Shown here piece by piece: positions 23,160 to 31,503 of a DNA stretch of 32,024 bases (position 1 is the first letter of the stretch; each line of letters begins with the position of its first letter). The stretch is taken from NCBI GenBank assembly GCA_004557455.1, contig SFDX01000027.1:1-32024 (forward strand), read 5' to 3'. Origin of the DNA: Akkermansia muciniphila (GTDB taxonomy: Bacteria > Verrucomicrobiota > Verrucomicrobiia > Verrucomicrobiales > Akkermansiaceae). A program made the position numbers and the translations under genes. The notes beneath the pieces were generated by a model. That model saw only the letters and a list, made by a program, of their open reading frames with translations, did no database searches and was not told where the DNA came from.

Positions 23160-26100
23160 ATGATTAAGTGGATTCTCAATAAAATCGTCGGTTCCAAGAA
23201 CCAGCGCGAGGTCAAAAAGATTCGTCCTGTCGTCAAGAAAATTAACGAGATCGAGTCCTCTTGGGGGGATGTAGACCAAGAATTCTTGGTGGCCAAAACC
23301 CGGGAGTGGCAGAAGTATCTGCACCGCTTTACGCCGATGGATATCCCCACCCGGGGGTACATAGTAGAGGCGGATGCCGAGGAGCTGCAGCGCGTAGCCG
23401 GGATGCTGGGTGAGCGCTTTGAGGCCCTCAAGCCGGATTTCCCCAAACTGCCCGCCGTGGAGCCTACGGTGGAGTCCATCGAGGCCGCCAAGCAGGCTTG
23501 GGCGGAGGTGGAGCCGCGCTTCGAGAAGCTGCGAGCGGCGTATCTGGAGTCCATCCTGCCGGAGGCCTTCGCCGTGGTGAAGCGCGGCGCGCGTCTGCTC
23601 TGCGGGCAGGATGTGGATGTATGCGGCACGCCGATCGCTTGGAACATGGTGCACTTTGATGTGCAGCTCATCGGCGGCACGGCTTTGCACCGAGGCTTTA
23701 TTGCAGAGATGGCCACGGGTGAGGGTAAGACCTTGGTGGCCACCCTGCCGGTGTACCTCAACGCCCTCACGGGCATGGGCGTGCACGTGGTGACGGTGAA
23801 CGATTATCTGGCCCGCCGTGACTCGATGTGGATGGGTGCGCTCTTCAAGTTCCTTGGTCTGACGGTGGGCTGCATTCAGAGCATGATGCCCAGCGAGCAG
23901 CGCCGCCGCATGTACGCCTGCGATATTACCTACGGCACCAACTCCGAGTTCGGCTTCGATTACCTGCGCGACAACGGCATGGCTACCTCCCGTGAGGCCC
24001 AGGTGCAGCGCGGTCACTATTTCGCCATCATCGATGAGGTTGACTCCATCCTGATCGACGAGGCACGCACGCCCCTCATCATTTCCGGGCCCGCTGTCAT
24101 CACGCAGGAGCAGCAGTACGATACTCTCAAGCCCCTCATTGAGAAGGTGGTGCATGCCCAGGTTGACCTCTGCAACACCCTCATGACGCGTGCCAACGAG
24201 GCCGCCGCTGCCGGTGATACGGACTTGGCGGGCCGCTGCCTCTTCAAGGTCAAGCTCGGCCAGCCCCGCAACCGCGCCTACATGCGCGCCATGCAGGATA
24301 CCACCATGCGCCGCATTGTGGAGAAATACGAGCTGACGCTTTACCAGGATCCGCGCAAGCTGGAGCTCTACAAGCTCAAGGAGGAGCTCTTCTTCTGCGT
24401 GGATGAGAAGACCCACGATGCCGAGCTGATGGAGAAGGGGCGCGAGATCATCAGCCCCGGGGAGCCGGAGGCTTTCGTGTTGCCGGACGTGGGTACCGAG
24501 TTTGTCAACATTGACGAGAATCCCGCCCTCTCCGCCCGCGAGCGCGAGGCCGCCAAGCAGGCTCTCCTGCGCCGTCGGGATGAGGTCGGTACGCGTCTGC
24601 ACACCACCAGCCAGCTCCTCAAGGCTTACACCATTTACGAGAAGGATGTGGAGTATGTGGTGAAGGATGACAAGATTGTGATCATCGACCAGAACACGGG
24701 CCGCGAGATGCCGGGCCGCCGCTGGAGCGAGGGTCTGCACCAGGCCATCGAGGCCAAGGAGGGTGTGGAGGTAGAGGCCGAGAACATGACCTACGCCACC
24801 ATCACCATCCAGAATTATTTCCGCCTGTACACCCACCTGGCCGGTATGACCGGTACGGCGGAGACGGAGGCGGCGGAGTTCCACGATATTTACAAGCTGG
24901 ATGTGCTGCCCATCCCGACCAACCGTCCCTGTATCCGCAAGGACTTCAATGACCTCATTTTCCGCAGCCGCCGTGAGAAGTACAACGCGGTGGTGGCAAA
25001 GATTGCAGAGCTGCATGCGGCCGGCCAGCCCGTGCTCATCGGTACGGCCAGTGTGGATGCCTCGGAGACGCTCTCCCGCATGCTCAAGATGCGCCGCGTG
25101 CCGCATCAGGTGCTCAATGCCAAGAACCACCAGCGGGAGGCCGAGATTATCGCCTTGGCCGGTCAGAAGGGGGCCGTGACGGTGTCCACCAATATGGCGG
25201 GCCGCGGCACGGATATTAAGCTGGGCGAGGGCGTGCCGGAGCTGGGCGGTCTCTTTGTGCTGGGTACGGAGCGCTATGAGTCCCGCCGTATCGATCGCCA
25301 GCTGCGCGGTCGTTGCTCGCGCCAGGGCGACCCCGGTGCCTCGCAGTTCTTCCTGTCCTTTGAGGATGACCTGATGCGTAACTTCGGCGGTGCCGAGCGC
25401 ATGACGAAGATGATGGACCGCTTCGGTATGCAGGACGGCGAGGCCGTGGAGAACAGCCTGATGAACCGCATCATCGAGGGCGCGCAGAAGAAGGTGGAGC
25501 AGCGCAACTACATTTGGCGCAAGCATGTGTTGGATTACGATGACGTGATGAACCAGCAGCGCTTGATCGTGTATGCTATGCGTAACGAGGCTCTGCTTTG
25601 CGAGGACCCCCGCCGCATGATCTTGGAGTCCCTGGAGAATGCCGCGCAGTTCAAGGCAGAGACCTGCCTGAATGAGGATGAGTTCGGCAATGTGCGTGCC
25701 CTCGACCTGCTGCAGTGGGTGAACAATACGTTCCCGACCGGTTGGAGCGAGGAGGACGCGAACTTTGCCTCCAAGACCCCGGCAGAGGCGGCGGAGTTCA
25801 TCGTTACCAAGATCCGGGAGATGTACACCAAGAAAGTGGAGGGCGAGCGCGCCGACCGCGTGGACCAGATGGAGCGTTCCATCATCCTGCAGGCCATTGA
25901 TAAGCTCTGGCAGCGCCACATCACGGACATGGATGCCCTGCGCGAGGGTGTGCGCCTGCGTGCCCAGGGCCAGCGTGACCCGTTGGTGGAGTATAAGCGC
26001 GAGGCCTACGAGATCTTCGAGCAGCTCATGCGCAACATCGACTTCGAGGTGCTCAACGGTCTCTTCCGCAGCACCACGAGCCTTTCCGCCTTCGAGGACT

Positions 26101-26507
26101 TCCTGGCGAGTCTGCCTGCCAGCAATGCCGAGGAGGAAGATAGCGATGTGACGGATATTCTCGGTAACGGGGATTTGCTCTCCGTGCTTCGTGAGCAGAT
26201 GGAGCGCATCCAGCGTCAGCATGCTGCCGAGGCGGAGGAGCTGCCGACCATTCCCGAGCCGGAGGAGGAGCCGCAGGAGCTGCCTTTCGATCAGTCGGCC
26301 AGCGGTAGCTTGGCGGCGCCTCTCTCCAAGCCGGAGAAGAAGCTGGAGCTGCCGAAGCGCAAGCGCCGTTTCGTGAATATCAAGCGCGCCGAGGGCGGGG
26401 ATCTCACCATGTCTGCCCCCGTTGCGTCGGAGGCCGTGGAGGGCGAGACGCTCGGTTCCGTGGATTCCGGCAGCATGACGGATGCGCTGAACGGCAAGCC
26501 GGAGTAA
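23160..26507 (+). CDS. secA: Preprotein translocase ATPase SecA, long form
   Basis: The product is 1115 aa against about 850-900 in most bacteria. It is the motor of the Sec translocon on the inner face of the plasma membrane. Walker A is ATGEGKTLVATLP (about 185), Walker B is IDEVDSILIDEARTPLIISG (about 290), and motif VI lies in DRQLRGRCSRQGDPG. Between ISGPAV and YTIYEKDVEYVVKDD there is an extra segment of about 130 aa in NBD2, as in other long SecA proteins. The C-terminus is acidic, then Lys/Arg-rich (KPEKKLELPKRKRR), and lacks the usual CxC...CH zinc tail. Start ATG 23160 lacks a Shine-Dalgarno site. Confidence 0.96.
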   Translation: MIKWILNKIVGSKNQREVKKIRPVVKKINEIESSWGDVDQEFLVAKTREWQKYLHRFTPMDIPTRGYIVEADAEELQRVAGMLGERFEALKPDFPKLPAVEPTVESIEAAKQAWAEVEPRFEKLRAAYLESILPEAFAVVKRGARLLCGQDVDVCGTPIAWNMVHFDVQLIGGTALHRGFIAEMATGEGKTLVATLPVYLNALTGMGVHVVTVNDYLARRDSMWMGALFKFLGLTVGCIQSMMPSEQRRRMYACDITYGTNSEFGFDYLRDNGMATSREAQVQRGHYFAIIDEVDSILIDEARTPLIISGPAVITQEQQYDTLKPLIEKVVHAQVDLCNTLMTRANEAAAAGDTDLAGRCLFKVKLGQPRNRAYMRAMQDTTMRRIVEKYELTLYQDPRKLELYKLKEELFFCVDEKTHDAELMEKGREIISPGEPEAFVLPDVGTEFVNIDENPALSAREREAAKQALLRRRDEVGTRLHTTSQLLKAYTIYEKDVEYVVKDDKIVIIDQNTGREMPGRRWSEGLHQAIEAKEGVEVEAENMTYATITIQNYFRLYTHLAGMTGTAETEAAEFHDIYKLDVLPIPTNRPCIRKDFNDLIFRSRREKYNAVVAKIAELHAAGQPVLIGTASVDASETLSRMLKMRRVPHQVLNAKNHQREAEIIALAGQKGAVTVSTNMAGRGTDIKLGEGVPELGGLFVLGTERYESRRIDRQLRGRCSRQGDPGASQFFLSFEDDLMRNFGGAERMTKMMDRFGMQDGEAVENSLMNRIIEGAQKKVEQRNYIWRKHVLDYDDVMNQQRLIVYAMRNEALLCEDPRRMILESLENAAQFKAETCLNEDEFGNVRALDLLQWVNNTFPTGWSEEDANFASKTPAEAAEFIVTKIREMYTKKVEGERADRVDQMERSIILQAIDKLWQRHITDMDALREGVRLRAQGQRDPLVEYKREAYEIFEQLMRNIDFEVLNGLFRSTTSLSAFEDFLASLPASNAEEEDSDVTDILGNGDLLSVLREQMERIQRQHAAEAEELPTIPEPEEEPQELPFDQSASGSLAAPLSKPEKKLELPKRKRRFVNIKRAEGGDLTMSAPVASEAVEGETLGSVDSGSMTDALNGKPE

Positions 26508-26528
26508 TCCCAGCCCACCTCACCGCTC

Positions 26529-27596
26529 ATGAATGTGCGCTCGGCCTTGGAGTATGTTCCGTATTTCCGCGGGCGCACCATGCTGGTGCATGTGGATTCG
26601 GCTCTGCTGCAGGCGGAGGAGCTGGTGGATGCTCTGCTGGATGCCGATGCGCTGAGTGAGATCGGCGTGCACTTGGCTTTGGTGGCTGAGGGGGAGGACA
26701 CGGGCCTGTTGGCTCGCCGTGCGGGGGAGTGTGAGCTGCGTTACGCGGTGGCGGAGCAGCCGCTTTCCTGCGGTGCGGCGGCCATGGAGCGCGCCGTGGA
26801 AATCGTCCGCCGAGGGCAGGTCGCCGTCGTGGCTTCCGGCGCGCAGGGGCGTTTCGATGAGGGGAGTGTGCAGTTGGCCCTCGCTTTGGGGGCTTCTAAG
26901 TATATTTGTTTGCAGGACGGTGGGGTGCCGGGGCGGGGCGGTTCCCCCATTTTCGCCATCCCGGAGCAGGAGGTGGATGCCTGCTCGGACTGCACCCATG
27001 CGGAGGAGCTGCGGGCGGCGGCTGTGGTCTGCCGCCGGGGGATTCCGCGTGTGCATTTGTTGGAGGGCCGACACCGCGGCGTGCTGCTGGATGAGCTGTT
27101 CTCGGAGGAGGGTGTGGGTACCATGGTGCACGCGGACTCCTACCGCGAGATCCGCCCCCTGCAGCTGGATGACATCCCGGAGCTGCTCTCCATGATTGCC
27201 CGCTGCATGGCGGACTCCAAGCTCGTGCAGCGTACCTATGAGAGTATCCAAAGCCGCCTGAGCAGCTACTACGTTTATACACTGGATGATACCATCGTGG
27301 GCTGCGTGGCTCTCTATCCCTACCCGGAGGTGAAGAAGGCGGAGCTCGGCTGTCTCTTCATCAAAAAGAACTACGAGGGCCACGGCTACGGCCGCGCCCT
27401 CTGCCGCTTCGTGGAGGACAAGGCCCGCGAACAGGGCTTCACGGCCATCTTCGCTCTCTCTCAAAGTGCCGTTGCCTACTTCCGCGACCGCCTCGGCTAC
27501 CCCGAGCTTTCCCGGGACGAGCTACCGCCCGCTCGCCGCGCTCTCCTCGAGCAGAGCGGCCGCTCCTCCGCCGTATTCGGTAAGCAATTGGTGTAA
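26529..27596 (+). CDS. argA: N-acetylglutamate synthase-like (ArgA type), degenerate kinase domain plus GNAT
   Basis: The product is 355 aa against about 440 for classical ArgA. The C-terminal half is a clear GNAT domain (IRPLQLDDIPELL, AELGCLFIKKNYEGHGYGRALCRF with the acetyl-CoA loop). It ends in YFRDRLGYPELSRDELPPARRALLEQSGRSSAVFGKQL, as in ArgA. VHLLEGRHRGVLLDELFSEEGVGTMV is the ArgA domain junction. The N-terminal amino-acid-kinase fold is shortened and lacks the KxGG motif, so arginine feedback may be altered. It lies 21 nt after secA, so is probably co-transcribed, and it converges with the next gene. Confidence 0.85.
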   Translation: MNVRSALEYVPYFRGRTMLVHVDSALLQAEELVDALLDADALSEIGVHLALVAEGEDTGLLARRAGECELRYAVAEQPLSCGAAAMERAVEIVRRGQVAVVASGAQGRFDEGSVQLALALGASKYICLQDGGVPGRGGSPIFAIPEQEVDACSDCTHAEELRAAAVVCRRGIPRVHLLEGRHRGVLLDELFSEEGVGTMVHADSYREIRPLQLDDIPELLSMIARCMADSKLVQRTYESIQSRLSSYYVYTLDDTIVGCVALYPYPEVKKAELGCLFIKKNYEGHGYGRALCRFVEDKAREQGFTAIFALSQSAVAYFRDRLGYPELSRDELPPARRALLEQSGRSSAVFGKQLV

Positions 27597-27600
27597 GGGT

Positions 27601-28908
27601 TTATTTTTTTTGTAGGACGATGAGAACAGTGTTTTCATCAATCCACCGGATAGCACCTTCATTTGGCCAGTTCGGCATTTTTGACCATATCGGTCTGTAT
27701 TTTTCGTACTCCTCTTGGGTAGGTGTGTGAAAGTTGGAGACCAATGGATTGGCCGCATAGAAATCCGGTCCGTAGATTGCCTCGTTCTTTATCAGTATTT
27801 TGTAGATGTTTCTTCCGTCTTTTCCTCTCAATTCTGCTATCCTGTTAACGTCGTTTTCGATTAGGATAAGCTCCTTATTTCGGTTGATATCGAATGAAAA
27901 GCTCCCTTTTGCCATAGCATTCGTTTTATATAATGAATACAGCACAGAGAATGCCAGAACAACGGATACATATCTCATAGTCTTCGTTCTGTTTCGCTCT
28001 GATGGCATAAAACGGAAGAAGAGGCTCCACATAAACGCCACAACAAATGGCGCAGCCGTATACATACGGTTTGATGCCGGGTCATGCTCCGCCGCCGGAA
28101 TGCAAAGCAAAACGGGAAGAATATACGGTATTGCTAACAGCGCAGCAGTCAGCGTGCAGCCTTCGATTCTGTGTGAGACAGGTCGCCCATTCCTCCATAT
28201 TTTTATCATTACGAACACGGCAGGAATCAAAATTGTTGTACCGAGAATTCCCGCAGAGGATGCTGCTCCTATTGATAACTTCATCCACAATAATATGTAG
28301 AAGCAGATAGCTCTGAAGAGCGCGGTAGGAGCCATGTGAGACAAGGCCCCGTAACCGCCCAACATGTTCTGATATTGCTCTGTTGCAATGAGAATCTCCC
28401 TGCTGACCAAGCCGGCATATATCATGGCACGCTTGATGAGGAGTGTGCAGAGCAGAGCAAGGATCGCAATTCCCGTCCCGGCAATCAGTTGACGCCTGTT
28501 CGCCGGATCTCCTTCCAAGCAGTGCATAACAGAGGCCGCGATGACGATGCAGGAGAATTGTAAAATCGTGGTTTGATAAAATCCGGCTGCAACGATAAGG
28601 GCTGCAGCGGAGATGATGAGGGAATAGGGCTGTTTATATCCCGGAACATTGAGCAGTGCGTAGGCCGCATAGGTGGCAAGAAAAATGCCGCATCCCATGG
28701 TATCCGTTGTCACCGAGAATTGCAGCCAGCTCGCATATTGGAATGTGGATAAATTTGCAGAAACGAATGCTGCGATGAGGAATTTTGTTCTGATATTAAA
28801 TATCTGAACAAGTATTGTAAAAGATAAACTAACAAATACCCCCCCGTTAGTATTCCGGCACTCAACGGCGTACCGGAGGTTATATATCGGATTGCAGCCG
28901 TCCCCCAT
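27601..28908 (-). CDS. GtrII-like membrane glucosyltransferase, 3' portion after a frameshift
   Basis: The open frame covers the C-terminal ~412 residues of a polytopic protein that resumes right after the G7 tract (28845-28839) in the frame shifted from the upstream part. It has about eight to nine membrane segments, a large loop (AAEHDPASNRMYTAAPF), and a soluble C-terminus (YGPDFYAANPLVSNFHTPTQEEYEKYRP). It resembles GtrII-type O-antigen glucosyltransferases, an assignment by fold and pattern only. The Met at 28908 is upstream of the junction and probably not a real start. Adding one G would fuse it to the 5' part as a protein of about 500 aa. Its stop lies 4 bp from that of argA. Confidence 0.65.
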   Translation of the reverse strand: MGDGCNPIYNLRYAVECRNTNGGVFVSLSFTILVQIFNIRTKFLIAAFVSANLSTFQYASWLQFSVTTDTMGCGIFLATYAAYALLNVPGYKQPYSLIISAAALIVAAGFYQTTILQFSCIVIAASVMHCLEGDPANRRQLIAGTGIAILALLCTLLIKRAMIYAGLVSREILIATEQYQNMLGGYGALSHMAPTALFRAICFYILLWMKLSIGAASSAGILGTTILIPAVFVMIKIWRNGRPVSHRIEGCTLTAALLAIPYILPVLLCIPAAEHDPASNRMYTAAPFVVAFMWSLFFRFMPSERNRTKTMRYVSVVLAFSVLYSLYKTNAMAKGSFSFDINRNKELILIENDVNRIAELRGKDGRNIYKILIKNEAIYGPDFYAANPLVSNFHTPTQEEYEKYRPIWSKMPNWPNEGAIRWIDENTVLIVLQKK

Positions 28909-29105
28909 CTTCCGGCAGCAATATAGAGTTGACAGGCTGCACCGTGATAGTCATACGCATCATCGATATTCAGTCTGAATTCGTTGAGATTCAGGAAGAT
29001 ACCGTATATGAATAAAAATAGGGTGAGGGAGACGCAAAAAGTATAGATAGTATCACTCCGGAACGGGCATTCGGAAAATGCTGCGGTTGAGCACTTGTCT
29101 CTCAT
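28710..29105 (-). CDS. GtrII-like membrane glucosyltransferase, 5' portion ending out of frame
   Basis: This frame starts at ATG 29105. It contains one N-terminal membrane segment (TIYTFCVSLTLFLFIYGIFL) and the catalytic-type motif NIDDAYDYHGAACQLYIAAGRWG, with the paired acidic residues expected of such transferases. After GILTGG it reads through the G7 run into an unrelated tail ending at 28710. Only about the first 88 residues are authentic in this phase. The gene begins 36 nt after the hydrolase stop and may be in the same transcript. Confidence 0.6.
   Translation of the reverse strand: MRDKCSTAAFSECPFRSDTIYTFCVSLTLFLFIYGIFLNLNEFRLNIDDAYDYHGAACQLYIAAGRWGTAAIRYITSGTPLSAGILTGGYLLVYLLQYLFRYLISEQNSSSQHSFLQIYPHSNMRAGCNSR
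28839..28845 (-). repeat. G7 homopolymer at the frameshift of the glucosyltransferase gene
   Basis: Seven C on the plus strand (seven G on the coding strand) sit exactly where the two reading frames meet. With eight G (or five), ACG GGG GGG GTA TTT joins both halves. Such tracts are classic slipped-strand sites. An assembly or sequencing indel is the alternative. Confidence 0.85.
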
Positions 29106-29141
29106 AATCTTTGTGCTTTTATGGGAATCTGTAGCCCTGTG

Positions 29142-30107
29142 TTACGGGGCGGTGTGTTGGCGCAGGAAGCGCAGCAGGGCATCCAGCCCGGCCTCGAACT
29201 CCGGGGTTTCCAGGGGCGGGCTCATGAAGTGGTGGTGCGCCGTGGGGATGTTGAGCAGCAGGGCTTCTCGTCCCGCCGTTTGCAATTTTTGGGCGAATCG
29301 GGTGCCGTGCAGGCGCAGGGGGTCACAGCCGGCCACGACAATGAGGCAGGGGGGGAAGTCCTCCACGCTCTCCGCCGCCAGGGGGGAGATCCCGGGCTCG
29401 GCGGGGTTGTGCTCGCCGGCGTAGGCTCGCATGCAGGCCTTTTGATCCCGCCGCCATTCTTCATCGGTCAGCATTTCCCCGGTCGGGATGCTGCCGTCCG
29501 GCTCAGCGGAGAGCAGGGGGTAGTACAGGATGCAGCCGGCCACGCGTTTCTTGAGCACCAGGGCAGCCGCAGCGGCCAGGTTGGCCCCCGTGCCGGCTCC
29601 GGCCAAAAAGATGCGTTTGTAGCCCATCTGCTCCAGCGTAGTGACGGCGGCGAGTACATCGTTATACGCCGCAGGGTAGGGGGATTCAGGCGCCAGTCGG
29701 AAGGCCGCATTGGCTACATCCACCCCACCCTCCGCCGCGGCGCGGCCGCAGAGTATGTGGTATTGCTGGGGGGTGCCGTACACCCAGCTCCCGCCGTGCA
29801 GAAAGAGCAGCACATCCCCCGGGGCTGCCGACGGATGAGCGCGGTACATCAGCATATCCCCCGTCGGGTCCATGCTGTCTACGGCGGTGAAGGGCACATG
29901 CAGTGTGGTATCTACATCCTCCGGCAGCAGGGCCCCCTCGTGCATCATGTCCTGCGTCTTGCGTAGTTCATTCAGGGGACGCAGATTGCCCTGTTCCGCG
30001 GCTTCCAGGGCCTGCGGCAGGGTGATGATGGGCGACTCTTCCTCCCCCGCAGCCGTTGGGAGGGCTGCAAGCAGAAGGGCAAACGAGAGCAGAATACGAG
30101 GCTTCAT
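29142..30107 (-). CDS. Exported alpha/beta-hydrolase (HSL-like) without the catalytic serine
   Basis: The product is 321 aa with a signal peptide (MKPRILLSFALLLAALPTAAG). The fold is the hormone-sensitive-lipase type: oxyanion motif LFLHGGSW (104-108), acidic residue D262 in VVAGCDPLR, and His in TAHHHFM (291-293). The nucleophile elbow, normally GDSAGGN, reads G170-A-G-T-G-A-N, so Ser is replaced by Gly172. It is probably inactive as an esterase or reuses the fold. Thr173 is next to the position. Start 30107 is chosen over 30203 because -10 TATAAT (30140-30135) lies between them and a signal peptide follows. Confidence 0.8.
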   Translation of the reverse strand: MKPRILLSFALLLAALPTAAGEEESPIITLPQALEAAEQGNLRPLNELRKTQDMMHEGALLPEDVDTTLHVPFTAVDSMDPTGDMLMYRAHPSAAPGDVLLFLHGGSWVYGTPQQYHILCGRAAAEGGVDVANAAFRLAPESPYPAAYNDVLAAVTTLEQMGYKRIFLAGAGTGANLAAAAALVLKKRVAGCILYYPLLSAEPDGSIPTGEMLTDEEWRRDQKACMRAYAGEHNPAEPGISPLAAESVEDFPPCLIVVAGCDPLRLHGTRFAQKLQTAGREALLLNIPTAHHHFMSPPLETPEFEAGLDALLRFLRQHTAP

Positions 30108-30134
30108 GCGGCGGTGTGCTTGTGTTTTAAGGCT

Positions 30135-30140
30135 ATTATA
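30135..30140 (-). promoter_or_regulatory. -10 box of the hydrolase gene
   Basis: TATAAT in the context GGTGTATAAT on the minus strand, about 28 nt upstream of the chosen ATG. The best -35 is only TTTTCT (30162-30157). Confidence 0.55.
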
Positions 30141-30210
30141 CACCTTTCCGCCGCAGAGAAAAGCAAATTTTTCGGACTCCGTCAAAAATGATTGAGTTCT
30201 CATTTTGTCG

Positions 30211-30238
30211 TTGACAGACCGGAGAAAAGGTGTAAAAT
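30211..30238 (+). promoter_or_regulatory. Promoter of the WG-repeat-like protein gene
   Basis: There is -35 TTGACA (30211-30216), a 16-bp spacer and -10 TAAAAT (30233-30238) in the context GGTGTAAAATG. A leader of about 58 nt precedes the ATG at 30303. Confidence 0.78.
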
Positions 30239-30302
30239 GAGACTCGTGAGGGGCGCGGAGCGTCGAACTGTCGTATGAATATATAGAATATAGTAAGAGA
30301 GC

Positions 30303-31406
30303 ATGAGGAAGACACAGAGCTTTTATATAAACCCAAAAGGTGAAGAATTACCTTTCGGCCGCTTTGACGTTTGCTGGCTACCGTGCAACGGGTGGCTCCG
30401 AGCGGAATTGGGAGATATTTACCGTTTTATCAAGATAGATACGAATGATGTTCTTGATTTGGATGGAAGGGAATTTTATCCCATTGGTATCCTACCCGGT
30501 AACTACTTGATATATGAAAGCAAGATTCATCGAAATCAATACGGTGTTTGGTCTTTGTCGGAAAATCGCCCGGTCCTCGCTTCCCGGTATAAGCGTATAT
30601 ACTCTTCTGTTCCCGATTGTTCTGATCATTTCGTTGTTAAGTCAACGGAAGGCAGATTACAAATCAGGAGTGACGGAGATGAATTGATACAGGATTTGGG
30701 AGATTTCAGCGGATGTCTTTCTTCTGATTATTTGCGGGAGAGCTCGCCTAAATTGATGAAACCCCGGTTGGAAGGCGGAGTAAAATGCAGCGTATGCGTA
30801 GATTTATACACGGGGCAGGAATGCAGCCCGGCTTTTCTGTGTGTCGGTGCACTGATGGACGGATTGCGTTACATGCATGATTTATCGGGTGCGCAATACT
30901 TTGTGAATGAAAAATGGGAGAAAATACTCACCTTCCCGTCCGGATTGGAACCTGAGGCCGAAGTATACAAACCCACATATACTCCATATAATATTCTTCC
31001 TCCTGAGCTTGCTACTATAAGAAACATTTACGACGGAAGAATTGTTGTTGATTCACAAAATGAAGGCACCTATGTGATGGATTATTCAGGGAATATCATT
31101 ATTCCTCCTGATAAATATCGAAGCTGTTATTTGCTCGGAGAGAAGCGCATTTATCTCGAGAACCGAAAAAACCACGGAGCAATTGCGGATACAGACGGAA
31201 ACGTGTTATCTCCTTTTGACTACAGAAATGAGTTTGTCCTTAATGTGTTCCGTCAAAAAATAATTTGCTTAGCGAAGAGGGTCCGCCCCCGAAAGACTCT
31301 GGTTGGATGTATCTCACCCGATTTAGAAGAGGTTATACCATTCGAATATGAACGTTGTATAGATGGCTTCGTCGACAATATGGGTGTATTAACCGTAGAG
31401 GTGTAA
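30303..31406 (+). CDS. WG-repeat-like protein of unknown function
   Basis: The product is 367 aa without signal peptide or membrane segment. Several units of about 40-50 aa resemble KWG/WG beta-repeats: GVWSLSENRPVLASRYKRI, GTYVMDYSGNIIIPPDKYRS, GAIADTDGNVLSPFDY, and VGCISPDLEEVIPFEYERC, each with the pattern 'a display of state, then a residue pair IPF/LSPF-Y'. The function of these repeats is not established. The codon use is AT-richer than in the sigma/secA block. No neighbour partner is evident apart from the following lipoprotein. Confidence 0.65.
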   Translation: MRKTQSFYINPKGEELPFGRFDVCWLPCNGWLRAELGDIYRFIKIDTNDVLDLDGREFYPIGILPGNYLIYESKIHRNQYGVWSLSENRPVLASRYKRIYSSVPDCSDHFVVKSTEGRLQIRSDGDELIQDLGDFSGCLSSDYLRESSPKLMKPRLEGGVKCSVCVDLYTGQECSPAFLCVGALMDGLRYMHDLSGAQYFVNEKWEKILTFPSGLEPEAEVYKPTYTPYNILPPELATIRNIYDGRIVVDSQNEGTYVMDYSGNIIIPPDKYRSCYLLGEKRIYLENRKNHGAIADTDGNVLSPFDYRNEFVLNVFRQKIICLAKRVRPRKTLVGCISPDLEEVIPFEYERCIDGFVDNMGVLTVEV

Positions 31407-31503
31407 GAGCTTGTCCGTAACTCTTCCTACCGGAGCTTATCCCGAGCGGCACTCCTTTTTGCACCGACAGGCGATGCGTAGATATATATAAACAATCAAT
31501 CCC

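Noticed and set aside
23142..26222. 1026-codon minus-strand open frame opposite secA, and similar frames opposite both rpoD copies and aspS
   Set aside because: Antisense shadows of conserved genes with strong GC3 bias. They lack their own motifs.
30108..30203. 32-residue N-terminal extension of the hydrolase
   Set aside because: It lies upstream of the TATAAT promoter element and would bury the signal peptide.
10007..31434. TCTTCCTACCGGAG occurring near 10009 and near 31420
   Set aside because: A 14-mer shared once within 32 kb is near chance expectation. The flanks do not match, and the first copy overlaps the thiM stop.
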